Assembly (NCBI RefSeq): GCF_028769735.1
Contig: NC_088173.1
Coordinates: forward strand, 25,050,038 to 25,114,037
Direction: 5' to 3'
Source of the DNA: Zonotrichia leucophrys gambelii
Lineage: Eukaryota; Chordata; Aves; Passeriformes; Passerellidae
Length of the DNA: 64,000 nucleotides
Position numbers and translations under genes: made by a program. Below the pieces are notes generated by a model. It was not told where the DNA came from. It saw nothing but the letters and a program-made list of their open reading frames with translations, and did no database searches. Each line of letters begins with the position of its first letter. The stretch's first letter is position 1. Positions 26,466-39,600 of the stretch are shown in pieces.

Positions 26466-26960
26466 AGGAAGACCTGGAATTTATAAACATGGAACCAGAA
26501 TCCAGAAAGGAAGGATTCAGTAATAAAAAGTGGATATAATATGCACAAGATTCATTTGTGTTTGTTTGAAACACAGATTTTAACTTGTAAATCGTATTGA
26601 CATGCAAGAAACAGCATTCCTATCAAAAACCCCACCCAGGTGAATTATGTTAGTATTGCTGGCATACAGCACAGTGAAGAACTGAGCAGTGATTCCCACA
26701 AGTGCTGGCACATAGAAGAATTCCAAGCCTCAGGGCTGATGTGTTAAGTCCTTTCAATGCTTAGTGACAGTAATATACATTAGTTGCATACTCCTATCCA
26801 TTAGGATACAAATACCAGAAATTAATCAACTGATCTGAAAACAATTTTTGGTGGTAGCAAACAAGCACAGTTGGATCCAGGAACCAAAGCCTGAAATTGC
26901 ACGCAGAAAGCTGAAAGGTGATGTCTACAGGGAATGTATAAATACAAGAAGATTAAAAGT

Positions 26961-26981
26961 GGGGGAAAAAAAAAAAAAAAA
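26961..26981 (+). repeat. G5-A16 homopolymer run
   Basis: Five G are followed directly by sixteen A on the + strand. No retroposed sequence is recognisable immediately upstream, so I do not call it a processed-transcript tail. Confidence 0.9.
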
Positions 26982-27481
26982 GAGGAAAATGCACTGCCTA
27001 GACAGTGTGGTGGCAAATTACATGTCTCACAATGCTTCCCATAGTCCCATATTCATAAAGTTTCTTTTGCATTCTCACTACAAGCTCTTTCAATATATGT
27101 CCTTTCAAAATTAATTTCTTTCAAAAGACTTATGCATGAACTGTTCTTGTTAAACTGTTTAACGCTCCAATTAAAACAGGATGAATAAAAGAACATTTTG
27201 TAACTCAAGGTGACTGAAATCCCAAATGACTGTCTGATCTTAACTTCTGGTTCTTGCCTTTTTTTTTTTAATAGTTCTTCTTTCTTTTCTGTGATCCCTT
27301 CTTGTTCTGTAATTTAAAACCTGGTCTGTCAACCTTCTCTATGATATCAATTGTCAGTAGGGTACTACGTGGTACAAATCACTGTCAGATGAAACCCTTA
27401 AAGAAAAAAGTTCCTGTTTTGAGAAGAGCTCTACATGGAGACAGTGAAAAGCATACAGTACTAAAAAGAGGAACCCAGGAC

Positions 27482-27494
27482 TTTTTTTTTTTTT
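27482..27494. repeat. Poly-T run
   Basis: Thirteen consecutive T on the + strand. It is a simple homopolymer. Confidence 0.9.
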
Positions 27495-30400
27495 GGTTGG
27501 AGCTTATCTGATTATCGGCTTTAAATCAAGAAGTTGTTCCTTTCTGACAGTATGTTGTAACAGATCCTATTCAGCATTCTCTGTCCCTTAATACAGTGGA
27601 CTGCATCACTTGCAGAATAACTTTAATAGAAAGGACATAAAATTCAATCATAAGATATATGAATTAGGACATTTCACCATAGTGTGTATGTGAAATAAAT
27701 ACAGTGAGGATATATTTGGGACAAAACCACTCTCATTCTTGGAAAGAAAAACATAATAAATGTTTATCTGAATTAATAGATTATCCACTCAGTCCCTGAG
27801 GTCCTTCCAGAGAATCTCATGGTAGAAGACACTGAAAACACTGAAAGAAGTTTCATACAGAAGCAGTACATCACCAGAATGACCTTCCTAGAATATTAAT
27901 GGTATTAAACAAAAAACACACCAATAAAATAAATCCAGATCTATATATACATGGCTACAATTACAAAAACATTTTCATGCTTATAGCATGGAATTAATCC
28001 CAATTGTCTGTCTCAAATAAATTAATAATTGGAAGGCAGATTTGGCATTTATTTCCACATTTCAGCATGACATGCTACCTATACCTGAGATCATCACCTC
28101 TATTATCCTCCGCCTTATTGTGCAAAATATTTCTTCTTCCCTTTTCTGATCAACACTGCCATCCTATGACCACCCCCTTACTCTCCATAAATGTCTTCTT
28201 TCACCTGACTTCAGAACTCCATGTCTCCTTTCTGCTTTCTAATCCCTGATTCCCATGCAGCATCTCCACCTATGGAAAGTGCAGCCTCTTCTTGTTCATT
28301 GGGCTCATCTCCTCTCTTCCTCCTCTTTTCACAACCAGACTTCCGCCCCACGATCAGCACTTCATAGCCCCTGGTCAGCTGTCACAATTCAGAGAGCAGT
28401 TAAGCAGCTTAACCTTCTGGAAAACAACCCAGAGCTGTGTCAGACAGCAGGGCTTAAAAAATACTGGTAATGTCTATGAAGGCTTCACTTGGAATCACTA
28501 GGCTTGCCAGGCCCCAAGCTCCTCCAGGATTCCAATGATCCATCTTCAACCTTTGGAGGAGGTGTGGAGGAAGAAATCTCAGCAATTACAGTCCCAATGC
28601 TCCATTTGCAAGGCTAATTTTGGAAACAAAATGAAAAGCAGGGGAATGCATGTGGTTTTACAAAAACCAGATTAATTATTAGTGTAATAGTTTGTAAAGT
28701 GGCCTTCTTGGGCTCCAAAGCCTGGCACCAAACCATAGTGAAATGAATACTAGAGGCTTAAAGCAAAGAAAGTAAAACTGGATAAAATTATTCAAGATCT
28801 GTGTAAAAATATTAACAGGTTTTAAAGTTACCATGCACATCAACACCAGAGAAAATTTAAAAAGAGAATAAGAAATTACTTGCTAACCTTTGCTCTGTCT
28901 GGGTCTCACTTTTGCTCCTACTTTTCTGAAAGGTGGAGTCCATGCTATTGGTGACAGTTTTTTGTGGGAAGGAAGAGAGAGATTATTATCAACAAGAAAT
29001 GCCATTGCCATGCTAGAACAAGTATAGCTGAGTATTAATCATGCTGAAAGACACAGCTCCCTGCATCTAGACAGATTATTACTGAAAACAATGACTTAAT
29101 CTTAAAATGGCAAGAAAACACTTAGAATGCATGGGTTTGATACTGTTAAGTTGAATTGTCTTGCCACCAAAAAGTGTGAGCAATGCAAGTGAAACATGTC
29201 TGCGTGTGGAATTGGTCCTGCCAGTGGCACACCTCTGCTCCACTGCAACTGAATACCCTCCACATGCAATGGAAACAAAGCAGGTCCTGCATCAGTTGTA
29301 TAATATGACTGCTAGTAGAAACTAGGAGTTCATATAAACAATAAGCACCTTAAGGTGAACTATTAAACATCAAAAAGTTGGATTTTTGTCACCCCACTGT
29401 TTCCTTTACTGTTCCTCTGTTAACAGAGAAGTCAGTTGTCATTTAAGGCTCCTTAAAGGAACATGAATAAATATTGAAATGTTATTGCCTTCTGCCTGTT
29501 CCTAGAATTAACCACAGAAGGAAGCATCCACCAACTGCCCAGTAGTTCAGTAAGATTTGCTGAAGGGTCAGAAAGGTAGCAGGAATTTCAATCAAAGGCT
29601 AGACAAACTATCTCCTGTCCCCAAAGTCCTTCAAAAGTAAACACACTACTGCACTTACAATTTTCCTTCTGGGAAGACAATCAGAAAGATAACAAACCAC
29701 GTATGTCAGATATTATGCACATCACTTGGCATCCTCTGGAAAGCATTCAGAGAAACTATGGTGATGAGTAAGGTATAAAAGCCTATATAAACTTTTTTTA
29801 AAATTGCAAAGATAATAGTGGCAAAATCCTGCTTGAAGGGAGCTTTCTTGTGGTTTATTTCCAGAAAGGTTTATTCCAGAACAGAAACAAAAAATGATAA
29901 AATTATATCAGATTTAAATGAAAATAGCATTTTCTATGAAGGAAATACATTTTTTCTTGTTCTCATGGAGTCAACCACGTTGCTCTTTAATAAAGAGCAA
30001 TTTCTGACAGAATTGCCTGTATTAATCCTTAAGCTCCTAAAAGAGATGCTTTACTCTCAGCTCTACAGATTTGTATGAGAATGATGAGACAGTGACTGCT
30101 TGCAGAAAATAAAGTCCATTTACAGCAAGAAACTGTTTGGAACCAAGAAAGCCTTCCACAACATGAATATGTGTCTCAGTATGACAGCTTGAGACAGCAA
30201 CATCAACCTAAACTAACCTAGCACGTAAACAAAGCTCCAGTTTTTGTTGGGTTTTTTTAAAAGCATCTTTGGACTTCCCTAGAGAAAGTCTCTGCCTAAA
30301 AGTGATGACCATGCAAGATATGCAACTCCTGGTGTTCATGGGATGCAGTTAAATAAATTCATATGCCATTTAATAAAGATGTAAATGAGGGGAAAAAAGA

Positions 30401-30921
30401 GAGAATACCATAATGTTAGCCAAGTCACACTAGCATGAAAGGTTCCACTCCCTACAAAACATCAAATCTAACAGAAATAAATTATTGGTGACACAAAAAA
30501 GAGTGCAAGTGAAATTGTTACACTGACCTCAAAAGACCTCAAATTATAACCTAGCGAAGGTATAGTAAGTTACTTTGCCTCTGCAGTTAACTGTGAGGGT
30601 AAGTTTCACACAAGTTTTGAAGCCAACTTTTCAAATCATAAATTAATCCAGGAATAACTATCAATACATCTACCTTAAGTCAAAAAAAGCCTCCAAAACA
30701 CCAGGGCATTCAAGAGAAGTTTGATTACAGCTGTTTTGTAGGGATTTGAAGATAAACTGTAATTAGGAGATAGTAGGGGTTCTAGAAGATCCTAGTAGAT
30801 AAGGCTGTGAAATTTTAACCAGGAGGGAATTGGCAGATGAAACAAAATTCAAATATCATTAGCAAACAAATAATTAGCCATCAAGCAAGATTCTCCCTGC
30901 AGATTGTCTTGCTAAAATAGG

Positions 30922-31004
30922 TCAAACAATCAAAACAGTAAGCAAAAAACCAAACAAAAAACGGAGCCCCAAAAAAAACTCACAAACAAATAAACAAAAA
31001 GCAA
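30922..31004 (+). repeat. G-depleted A/C-rich tract
   Basis: About 80 bases consist of A runs broken by C or CC. Only a few G occur, mostly in one short interruption near 30963. It has the same composition class as the tracts at 22875, 54509, 59819 and 62662. Confidence 0.7.
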
Positions 31005-34000
31005 CAAGTAGAAGTCTGCAACAGTTCCAGAGATTAAACAATATTCCTCAGCTGAAATGCTTTACACAAAACTATGTATACACCCAACAGAGTATACTGG
31101 GAACCATCACTGAGCAAACTTATCAATCAAAGCCTCTCAAACTGGAAAACACCCACAGGACTACTGAGGCAGGGCACATGCCAGAATCTGTACAGGAAAA
31201 GTAAAGGTTCCATGAAAGATTCACAGGCACTGGCCCAGCCAGCTTCTCCCACACAGGACACAGCAGGGTCAAAATGCAGTGAGGCATTATCCAAAGTAAA
31301 GAGTGGGAGCTGCTCCTCAGGAAGAACTGGATCCTGCTAAGCAGGTTATCAAACAAGGAACTCCTATGTAGAGACCTGCACCAATTCATGATGGGACCTG
31401 AGGTCAGGGACCCAGTAAAAGGTGTTATATCAGTACCAGGTATTATACCTTATCCATTACACCTCACTCCTGCATCAGGGGTTAGCCTCAAGCTAGTATA
31501 ACAGTAAACTGATCCTGTTTACTTTTAGACAAGTAATAGCTGTATCTGGTCAGAAGGACATAGGGTTTTCCAAAAGTAGGGAACATAACCTAGCAGAAGA
31601 GTAAAAACTGCTCCCTGATTATGACTAAGAAACAGTAAGTCCAAGTGGCTCTCATAAACAACTCTGTGCTATAAAAAGAAATTGGGGTGCTAATGTGAGT
31701 CAAAGAGAGGCATAATTTTCATTTCTTGTCTGTTTAGTCATCTCTCCAAGCTTTACAATTGCCTTGACTTTCCTAAATAAACATTATTAGTTTCTTTCAT
31801 CTACCATTGGAAATGCAAAGTAAAGGACAACAATTGTTCTTAATCATCTTATTGGCAAGGTGAACCCACAATCAGGATTCTGGTCTGAGTAGAACCCAGT
31901 GTATTAGAAAGCTCTTCACAGAAATCCCTGTGAACATAGTACTAAACCTAAACACTGCAGAGATAAAGGTGGTACCCACTAAAGACCTTTGAGGAAACAT
32001 TGCCAGGAATTCTGGTGATAACAACCATCATCTTTGCTGAGGAGTGCAAGGAAGTACTCAAGGTGTCTGAAAAGCTGTCAGGACCACCACTGGGCTCAAA
32101 GGCTCTTGGCCAACAGTTCAAAGTCCTACTGACTGGCCAACAGAAGGGCCATTGCTCATGAGTCACTTCTGGGCCTGCCATTGCTTCTCATCTGCAGCAA
32201 GAACCAGATCAGCAGGGGGCTGAGCAGAGACTTTCATGGGTCCCTACCAATCTGCATTCCTCCTTGAGGCTGCCTTGGATTGGTTTGTTTGCCTTGAAGG
32301 GGGTGAGCAAAGATGGGGTGGGGTTGACAGAGGAACCTGTGACCCTTTTTTCTCTGGATGAGAGGTGTCTGTGACAGATGCAGGCACATGCATAAACAAA
32401 TGGACTCACATGACAGAGGAGGTCTGGAAGCTCTGCCAGCAGTGCAAATATCTGTTATGTCCAAGAATCTGGAGCCCTCCCTTCATCTCCTGACATTTTC
32501 TCAAGCAACTTCCTTCCCGTTTCCAAGACGCTTCTCCTCCCAAGGCTTCACATGCCATTTGCATAAGGGACTAATTATAATCAGGGCTGTGCAAGCAGCA
32601 AAGATATGGGTAAGAGAAAACCTGTTTGATCATCAAAATTGCTCACTTTGGAGAGGAGGAATTTAAATGATTATACATGTAGATGTGTATGCATACACAC
32701 AGGGGTTATTTTATTTTGCTTTTTAGCATTTACAGTTACCATAAGGTGTTTCCACACATCCTTTTCAGGCTTCTGTGTTTAGTATAATTATTTGCGGAGC
32801 TGTTCTGTGATTAGACACTTTCAGAGGTTCCCTCCCAATGCAATATTTTCCCCAATTCCTTCTGACATTCATCCTGTGGATGCTTCTAAACACAAGAGAA
32901 AATCCTCTTCAGTCCTAAGAGAGCAGAAGCCAGTGACATAAGTGCCAGGGACAAGATTCTAAACCTGTTGATAGCAGAGATAAGGTCCAGGTAGGACGAA
33001 GAAAAGAAAGACTTATCAGAGTATCAATCTTCTAGGACCTTCAGTAGAAATTTTAGCACAGTAAAGATGAATGGGCAAGTCCTTAGCTTTTGTTTCTTTC
33101 TGATAGCCAAAATAGGATCCAATATACAGTTCTTTTCCAGTCCCAGAAATCACAAGAACACATCAAATGCTAAAACATTTACATTGGAAAGGCCAGGAGA
33201 TTAAACAAGCCTCAGTTACTTCAACAGTATAACATTTTGCAAGAACATCCAGTTTCTCCCTGTACAGCCTCAATTGACAAGGACTGACTTTGGAAAATTT
33301 CCCTGAATCCTTCTAATCCCACATATAATTCTCATCCCTTTGAGAAAATGAACATGGATACAATTAGCCTGTTCAAGAAGAATTCAGCAGAATATCAGAC
33401 CAAGTACAATAATAAATAGCTTCTCCCATTTCACCGAGCCCCTATCCTTACATCTCATAAATGCCAAGGTAATAGCTGACAGAAACAATTTTTTCAGTTT
33501 GCAATATCCAAGAAGAAAGCCAGACAATGAAGGGGCAAGTTTCACAACAAAACCCAGGCATGAACTTTATTGTTTACATGGATCAAGTTGCTGAATGCTA
33601 TAGTTTACCATTTCAAACAAATGACCTGGTCCAGTGATTAAGCCAGACTCAATAGCAGATCCTGAAAAAATCCATCAGCCATGTCACAAAATCTTAGATC
33701 AGCAGCTGCTGTCTGCCTTATTTAACAATGGGGATTGCTACCAAAGTCCACATGCTTCTCCCTGGTCACATTTCTTTGTAACCACCAAGATGTAGGCATC
33801 TTAAACCCAGGAAAATCCAGCTATGACAAGCTGTCCTCGACACCACACCATGTCCTAGATTTAATATAAAAGATAAAAGACATGGTGAGTCTGGCCCAAG
33901 AGAACCTGCTAGGAACCAGCCTGATTAGCAGAAACAATATGACACAGCAGCCTAATTGACAGAGGCTTGAAGCACTGCTGTTATTTCATTCAGCAAAACT

Positions 34001-34347
34001 GTTTTCAAATATAATAGTTGAATAACTGGGTTAAGTGCATTGCCTATGTTATGAACCTGACAAGAGGAACCAGCTGGAAACTGAGCTGGAGCTGAAGCTC
34101 TTTATCATCACAAGTGAAAAAGCCTGGATACCATAGGAGACAAACTGTCACAACAACAGAGGGACTAAGAAGATCAGATAGTAAAAATGTTTGCAGGTGT
34201 CTTTTGGCTACAATCCAGAAGATTCAATGTGATTCAGCATAGAAACCAAAGTAAATTCATAAACTTACCTGCAACTCTCTGCAGTAGGTACACTAAAAAC
34301 TAAAGATTATCCTTGAAAAATAGGGGAAAACCAATATTAGTAAGAAA

Positions 34348-34584
34348 ATGCAACTGGAAAATATTAATGCTCCCTTCATACTGAACTGGAATGGGGCAAC
34401 CCTGAATGTACATACAGACTGGGGAACAAGGGGCTGGAGCAGTGCTGCAGGAAGGGAGCTGGGCCTGCTGGTCCATGGCATTGAACGTGAGTCACTGAGC
34501 CCTGGCAGCCAGGAGGCACAGCCCTGTCCTGGGGGGCAGCAGGCACAGCCAGGCCAGGGAGGGGATTGTCCTGCCCTGCTCTGA
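34348..34584 (+). pseudogene. CR1 ORF2 remnant inside the second CR1 copy
   Basis: A 78-codon + strand frame runs from host sequence into the CR1 body. From about residue 17 it follows the CR1 ORF2 C-terminal region, with a TLNVHTDWG-type segment, then SSAAGRELGLLV, then PGSQEAQPCPGG and GGDCPALL. It stops at 34582-34584 while the CR1 homology continues for about 500 bases, so the coding capacity is broken. It has no catalytic domain. The first residues come from flanking host DNA and the start codon is fortuitous. Confidence 0.75.
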
Positions 34585-35104
34585 GCTGGGGCAGCCTCAC
34601 CTCCAGTGCTGGGGCAGCTCTGGGTGCCACAACATCAGAAAGACACTGAGCTGTTGGAGAGTGTCCAGAGGGCAACAAGGATGGCAAAGGGCTTGAGGGG
34701 AAGCTGTGTGAGGAGTGGCTGAGGTACTGGGGCTGCTCAGCCTGGAGCAGAGAAAACTGAGGGGAGACCTCAGTGCAGTTACAACTTCCTGGTGATGGGA
34801 AGAGCAGGGGCAGGCACTGACCTCTTCTCTGTGGTGACCAGTGACAGGACCTGAGGGAATGGCCTGAAGCTGTGGTTAGGGGAGGTTTAGTTCGATATTA
34901 GGAAAAGGCTCTTCACCCAGAGGGTGTTTGGGCACTGGAACAGCTCCCCAGGGAAGTGGCCACAGCACCAAACCTGACAGAACTCAAGAAGCTTTTGGAC
35001 AGTGCTCTCGGGCACAGGGTGTGGCTTGGGGTGTCCTGTGCACAGCCAGGAGTTGGAATCAATGATCCTGAAGGGTCCCTTCCAACTCGGGATATTCTGT
35101 AATT
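34385..35104 (+). mobile_element. CR1 LINE fragment, 5'-truncated (second copy, different subfamily)
   Basis: About 720 bases of CR1 in the + orientation. The landmarks in order are aaccctgaatgtacatacag near 34400, a ctggcagccaggaggc block near 34502, a gattgtcctgccctgctctg block near 34563 and a tggagagtgtccagag block near 34655. After these come ctgctcagcctggag near 34733, a ctcttctctgtggtgaccagtgacagg block near 34825, a ggtttag-atattaggaaaaggctcttcacccagagggt block near 34885-34926, and a 3' end with ggagttggaatcaatgatcctg then ggtcccttccaactc near 35050-35090. That 3' end differs from the copy at 23.5 kb, so this is another CR1 subfamily. It shares its ORF2 tail and terminal attctgt word with typical avian CR1. 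It is G+C-rich against its surroundings and inactive. Confidence 0.95.
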
Positions 35105-36565
35105 TGGGAAGCACATACCAGGTGACAGTTCAGTTCCTCTCCTGTGACACGTGTTGAAAAGGGCCAAGGGAAAGTTTAAGTAAACCAGTTTCTATCGTGT
35201 ATTGACAAACTGGTTGAAGTGATTCCAGGACTCCAGAAATTTTTAAGATTTTATCATTCTCAAGGCCTAAGGAAGTTAAATAGGAAGTCATCTGAGCCTT
35301 CAACCACTTTTAACAGGATTAATACATCTTTATCCTCAGAGTCTGTATGTTGCTCTATAATTAACACGTCATAATTTATAGTTAATTCAGTTTTGAGTTC
35401 TGTGATATGAACATAAACACCTCCAATACTGACAAACCATAATAAACATGCTTAAGTTTAAGACTCTCTCAGGTGGAAAACAGACCTGAGAACAACATGT
35501 AGCAGAGCGAATAGAGATGCAGTTTTGCTATTTGAACAAAGCTGCTGTCTTTAATAAATATTGTAACTTCACAGAGAGTTACACTGATTTATTATTTTTA
35601 ATAGTGCCTGGAAATGAAGACAGATATTTTATTAATGTTTCTTACTGGAAACTGTGTGTGGTCTGTATTACAATTACAAGTCAACATTGCAAAACAGACC
35701 GCTACATCTCCATATGAATCAGCAATAAAACCAATCATTGCTGCAAGAAGCTAAAATCTGAGAAACAGCATCAAAACTGAAGAGAGAGACTCCAACATTC
35801 TCAGGGCATGCTTTCAAAGTACACAATAGTTGCCCAGCTGTGTCCTGTAGAGGTTCTGTACATAAAGACAATGCAAAAATTATATTCAAAGATCTTCCTC
35901 AAGTTGAATAGCTCACTCCACGAGAAGAAAAATCAGTAGAAAACAGCTCAAACTACTACTTATAGGAATAAGTTCAAGTACCCAGAACTCAGACAAGGAA
36001 CATAAGTAATGCCCACTAAAGGACAAAAAGGGATTTGTACTTTGAAACAAGCCCTTGTGACACAGTGAAGTTTTTATTTTTGTTTGATACTTTGCAGAAG
36101 TCCCTGCAACTAGAACATTCTCACAGTTGTGCTGAAACATGTGAAAACAGAGACTATCTAAAAAAATCACGCTGAACAAGAACATGCAATCGGAGATTTG
36201 AGTTTGGAGGCATTTTCCAAGCACTTTGCCAACCAGCACAGTCTCTCCATTCATGTCTCTAGTCTACAAACAATCTCTGTGCTGTGGTAATCAGCAACTG
36301 AAGACTGCATAACTCAATCAACCCAAGAGGCCAAGCAGGCCCAGATGAGGTGAACACCTCCATGCAGCTTGGTGCAACGCCTACAGTATACAAACTGTTC
36401 TCCATCTGATCTTTCACAAATTATCTGTCTGAATTTACATTACTGAAGCACCAATGACTCAGCAAGTGTGTACTTCAGTATCATTTAATTTCAGGTTTTT
36501 CTGTTCAGTGAAAATTCTGGCAGATGGGCATTATATGGAAAGGTGGACAGAGAAAAGTACATTTA
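35105..36565. other. A+T-rich non-coding stretch
   Basis: No gene is supported. Just downstream of the CR1, 9-base inverted arms at 35183-35191 and 35207-35215 could form a weak stem. Open frames reach 113 codons (minus strand 35913-36254) but lack any recognisable pattern. Confidence 0.55.
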
Positions 36566-36647
36566 TATCAAGTGTTTACAAAGTTTATCTCCTTACTTCA
36601 GGAGAAGCTATCTGAAGTAAGGAGATAAACTTTGTAAACACTTGATA
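36566..36647. repeat. Perfect 36-bp inverted repeat with 10-base spacer
   Basis: The left arm 36566-36601 and the right arm 36612-36647 are exact reverse complements over all 36 bases. They are separated only by gagaagctat (36602-36611). The left arm starts tatcaagtg and the right arm ends cacttgata; pairing stops at 36565/36648 (A against C). A transcript from either strand would fold into a fully paired 36-bp hairpin with a 10-nt loop, and single-stranded DNA could form a cruciform or foldback. Exact identity implies a recent origin or selection. A replication template-switch event is a plausible mechanism. A miRNA precursor is less likely because animal precursors normally have mismatches. 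The structure is certain; the function is unknown. Confidence 0.95.
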
Positions 36648-39600
36648 CATAATGTCTATGAAACACCAGCTAATTGAAGCATAAAATACCAAATACCTCC
36701 CCTTTAAAACCCATTTCTTGAATTAAAACTGTTCCATGACACAAGAGAATGATCTATTACTCTTGGAGTTACCAGTCTTAGTTATCTCACTGTGCCTCAG
36801 TCATTAAAATCAGGCAGGTGTTTGGGTTTTTTTCTGAGTTCATGCCATCCACTTATTCACCTCAATTTTTTACCATAAGCAGAAGCCATAAGAATACTGA
36901 ACTACTCAGAACTGTCTGTAGATTGAATATGCACCTATTTACCAACGACCTTTGTTACATTTGCCAGGCATCTAGCAATGTTACAGGAGAAAAACCTGCT
37001 AATATACTGCAGACTACATGGGAGAAAAGCAGCAAAGAAAAATCCACAAGTGACATCTGTCATCTAGGTATGATTTCTCTCTGTGTAAAGCTAACAGAAT
37101 CATAAGCTACTATTGACACCGAGCCAGCTGAAAATGTGAACTGCAGCAAGAGACATAATGCAGATAAATGTCCCCTTTTTGTGCTTTAAAGAGTTCCATA
37201 GGCTCTTTCTTCTAAATCCTTTCATTAATTACACTGTCTAGTAGAATCCAGCACTTATTGCAGAGGCTAAATTTTTCTTGATGCACATTGAGCCTGCTTT
37301 CCTCTTCCCCAGCCCCATCAGCTTAAAGAGAAAGTGGCTATTCTGTGATAGAATATGGAACCTCCATCCAGAAACGTGCTCTGGGCAGACAACAAAATTA
37401 CTATGGGCTACAAGTTTACCTATACTTACACACATGGGAATTATTTCAAACTTCTCAGCACTCAAATATGCAATTTTATGTGTCAATACACTGATTACAG
37501 TTACTGTCTCCTTCTAGAGCTAGATTTGCTGCTATTTTAAGGTCTAGTTGTATGACTATATCTTCTGACACAATAACATCATCACCCCCCAGTTCTTTCA
37601 GGCATACACGTTACAGGAAGGTACAGTAAGTACAACTAGGAATCATTTGTATAATTATTGAGGATTTCTGACGTGGAAGTTTAGATACAGTTTCTAAGAG
37701 AGCCACAAAACCATTGGGAAGAAATATTCCTCCACCATCCATTTTTTTTTTAAATGAAGACAAGTGCAATACCGTGGACAAGCGCATGTTCATATGCAGA
37801 GTCTTGCTCAGTTGTAGAAAAAAAGTGATGACAACTTTTGCAAGCAGAGGTGGCTAATTGTGATTTGAGCTGGGTGTACTGCAACACTCAGTTATAAACA
37901 GACTTTGCTGAGGTGAATGCACTACTGCAGTGGCACAGGGCTGACTTTGTGCTCACTGGAGCAGGAGTTCTTCAGGGAAGGCAACGGTGAATTCTGGGGA
38001 ACCAATTTGTTAAACACTGCTGAAGGAACACGGCAGAGATGTGGGTGTTCAGTGCTCTGATTTAACAGTCATTTGAAATGAGTATGAATAGACAGCATTA
38101 CAAATCAGCAGGCTGTGCCTCAACTAAGGAATTAATCAGTGTGTTGTGATTTCTGGAAAGCAGCACTTAACTTCAGTGGATAGAGAACTGCCCCAAAACA
38201 AAAAGACATAAGAGGAAGAGAAGGCAGAACCTCTGTAGACTAGTTATGTCTGTCTTGTTGGTCACAGAGAAAAATTAATGTTATTTTTATTCCTTTAGAA
38301 CTATTTCAAGCAATTATATCTCATTTACTTTGGTGCCAGACAGTGCTTGCTCGAGTCAGATCTCCTCTTCTGCCAACAGCAGTTCTCTTTAGCCTGCAAG
38401 TTTCAAGGTCACGCAGTATTAAACTTGCAAAGGCATTGGCACAAAGCAGGTAATAGATGTTGTCAACAATACTGACATATCTTCCTGAAATAATCCATCT
38501 TTTAATTTTCGTATTCATTAGAAAATTCAAATGATTTTTAAATGTGTCATGACACAAAACAGAGCCTATAAACCTACACGCTTCTCAGTTAGGGAGAAGT
38601 TATTCTTATCTGAGAGCTACTTAGAAATCTGATAACAACTCAAATAAGTACTGTCATTTGACAGAAAAAGGAATCCAAGACATACAAATGAAAAAATCTT
38701 CTACCTTAAATAGAAGGGATGCTTGAACTGTACGGTGTTCTGGGATCTGCACAGTATGCACACCCCCCTCTGTCTGAGAGGGTCCAGTGCACAAAGTTCA
38801 GTACTGGTGCATCAGCACACCAACACAGTCTTTCTCAAGTAGTCATGGTTTAAACACAGATGTACATACATTTTTAATGTAAATCTTGTAATATACATTC
38901 AATACTTCCTTTTTCTATACTTTCCATGCCCCTTGTGGTACAAGTAAATCTAAATAAACCCATCTTCCTTTTTGTGGCATTATATGAGACTATATGAACC
39001 CAAATCAATTATTAACAATTATTCTTGAAGTGAAACAAATCTATTTCAATAGCTCACAGAATTCAGTAAATTTTTCCTGATCCTTTTCAGTGCAGTTGAT
39101 AAAGTTTTGCTTCTGTTTTCCTTTCAAAATAAATTGTTTTGATTATATACATTTGGGGTTTTTTCCCTTTATCAAGTGAATTGCAGCTATCTAGAAGTCA
39201 TTGCATCTTGAACCTGTAAAAACACAAACCAATGGATCCCTACCTCAGTATCCAATTGCTCTTCAGAACTATTAAAAATTACTTGTTTTGATTTAGATGT
39301 TCAATATGTTAAATTAGCACTTAGTTCCACAGGAATAGAGGCCACTGGACAGAGGGAAACTTTTTTTGCTTATGTGACTTGTTGGATACCTAAAGCATTT
39401 CAAAAGATTTCCTTGCCCAGGAGGTCTGGGATAACAAGTTACTTCTTATAAATATGTACATTTAACCTTAAAGTATCATGGATGAGAAGTGTATGCAACA
39501 GTAAAAGCAGGGAAAACAGTTTCCCACTTTTAATCTGGATAAGACAAAATCCCACTTGCTCTCCAGAAAGTGAAGTTATCCGATTTTTACTTACATTGCT

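Larger units (their letters stand above)
26466..34384. other. A+T-rich non-coding stretch between the first two CR1 copies
   Basis: No gene is supported. It contains an A16 run after G5 at 26961-26981, a T13 run at 27482-27494 and a pyrimidine-rich patch at about 28060-28340. It also has an A/C-only tract at 30922-31004 and a G+C-richer patch at about 31950-32420. I could not assign that patch to a repeat family. The open frames there (up to 102 codons) lie on both strands without recognisable motifs. Confidence 0.55.

Noticed and set aside
35183..35215. 9-base inverted arms next to the second CR1
   Set aside because: Short arms with a 15-base loop. Expected by chance several times in a window of this size.
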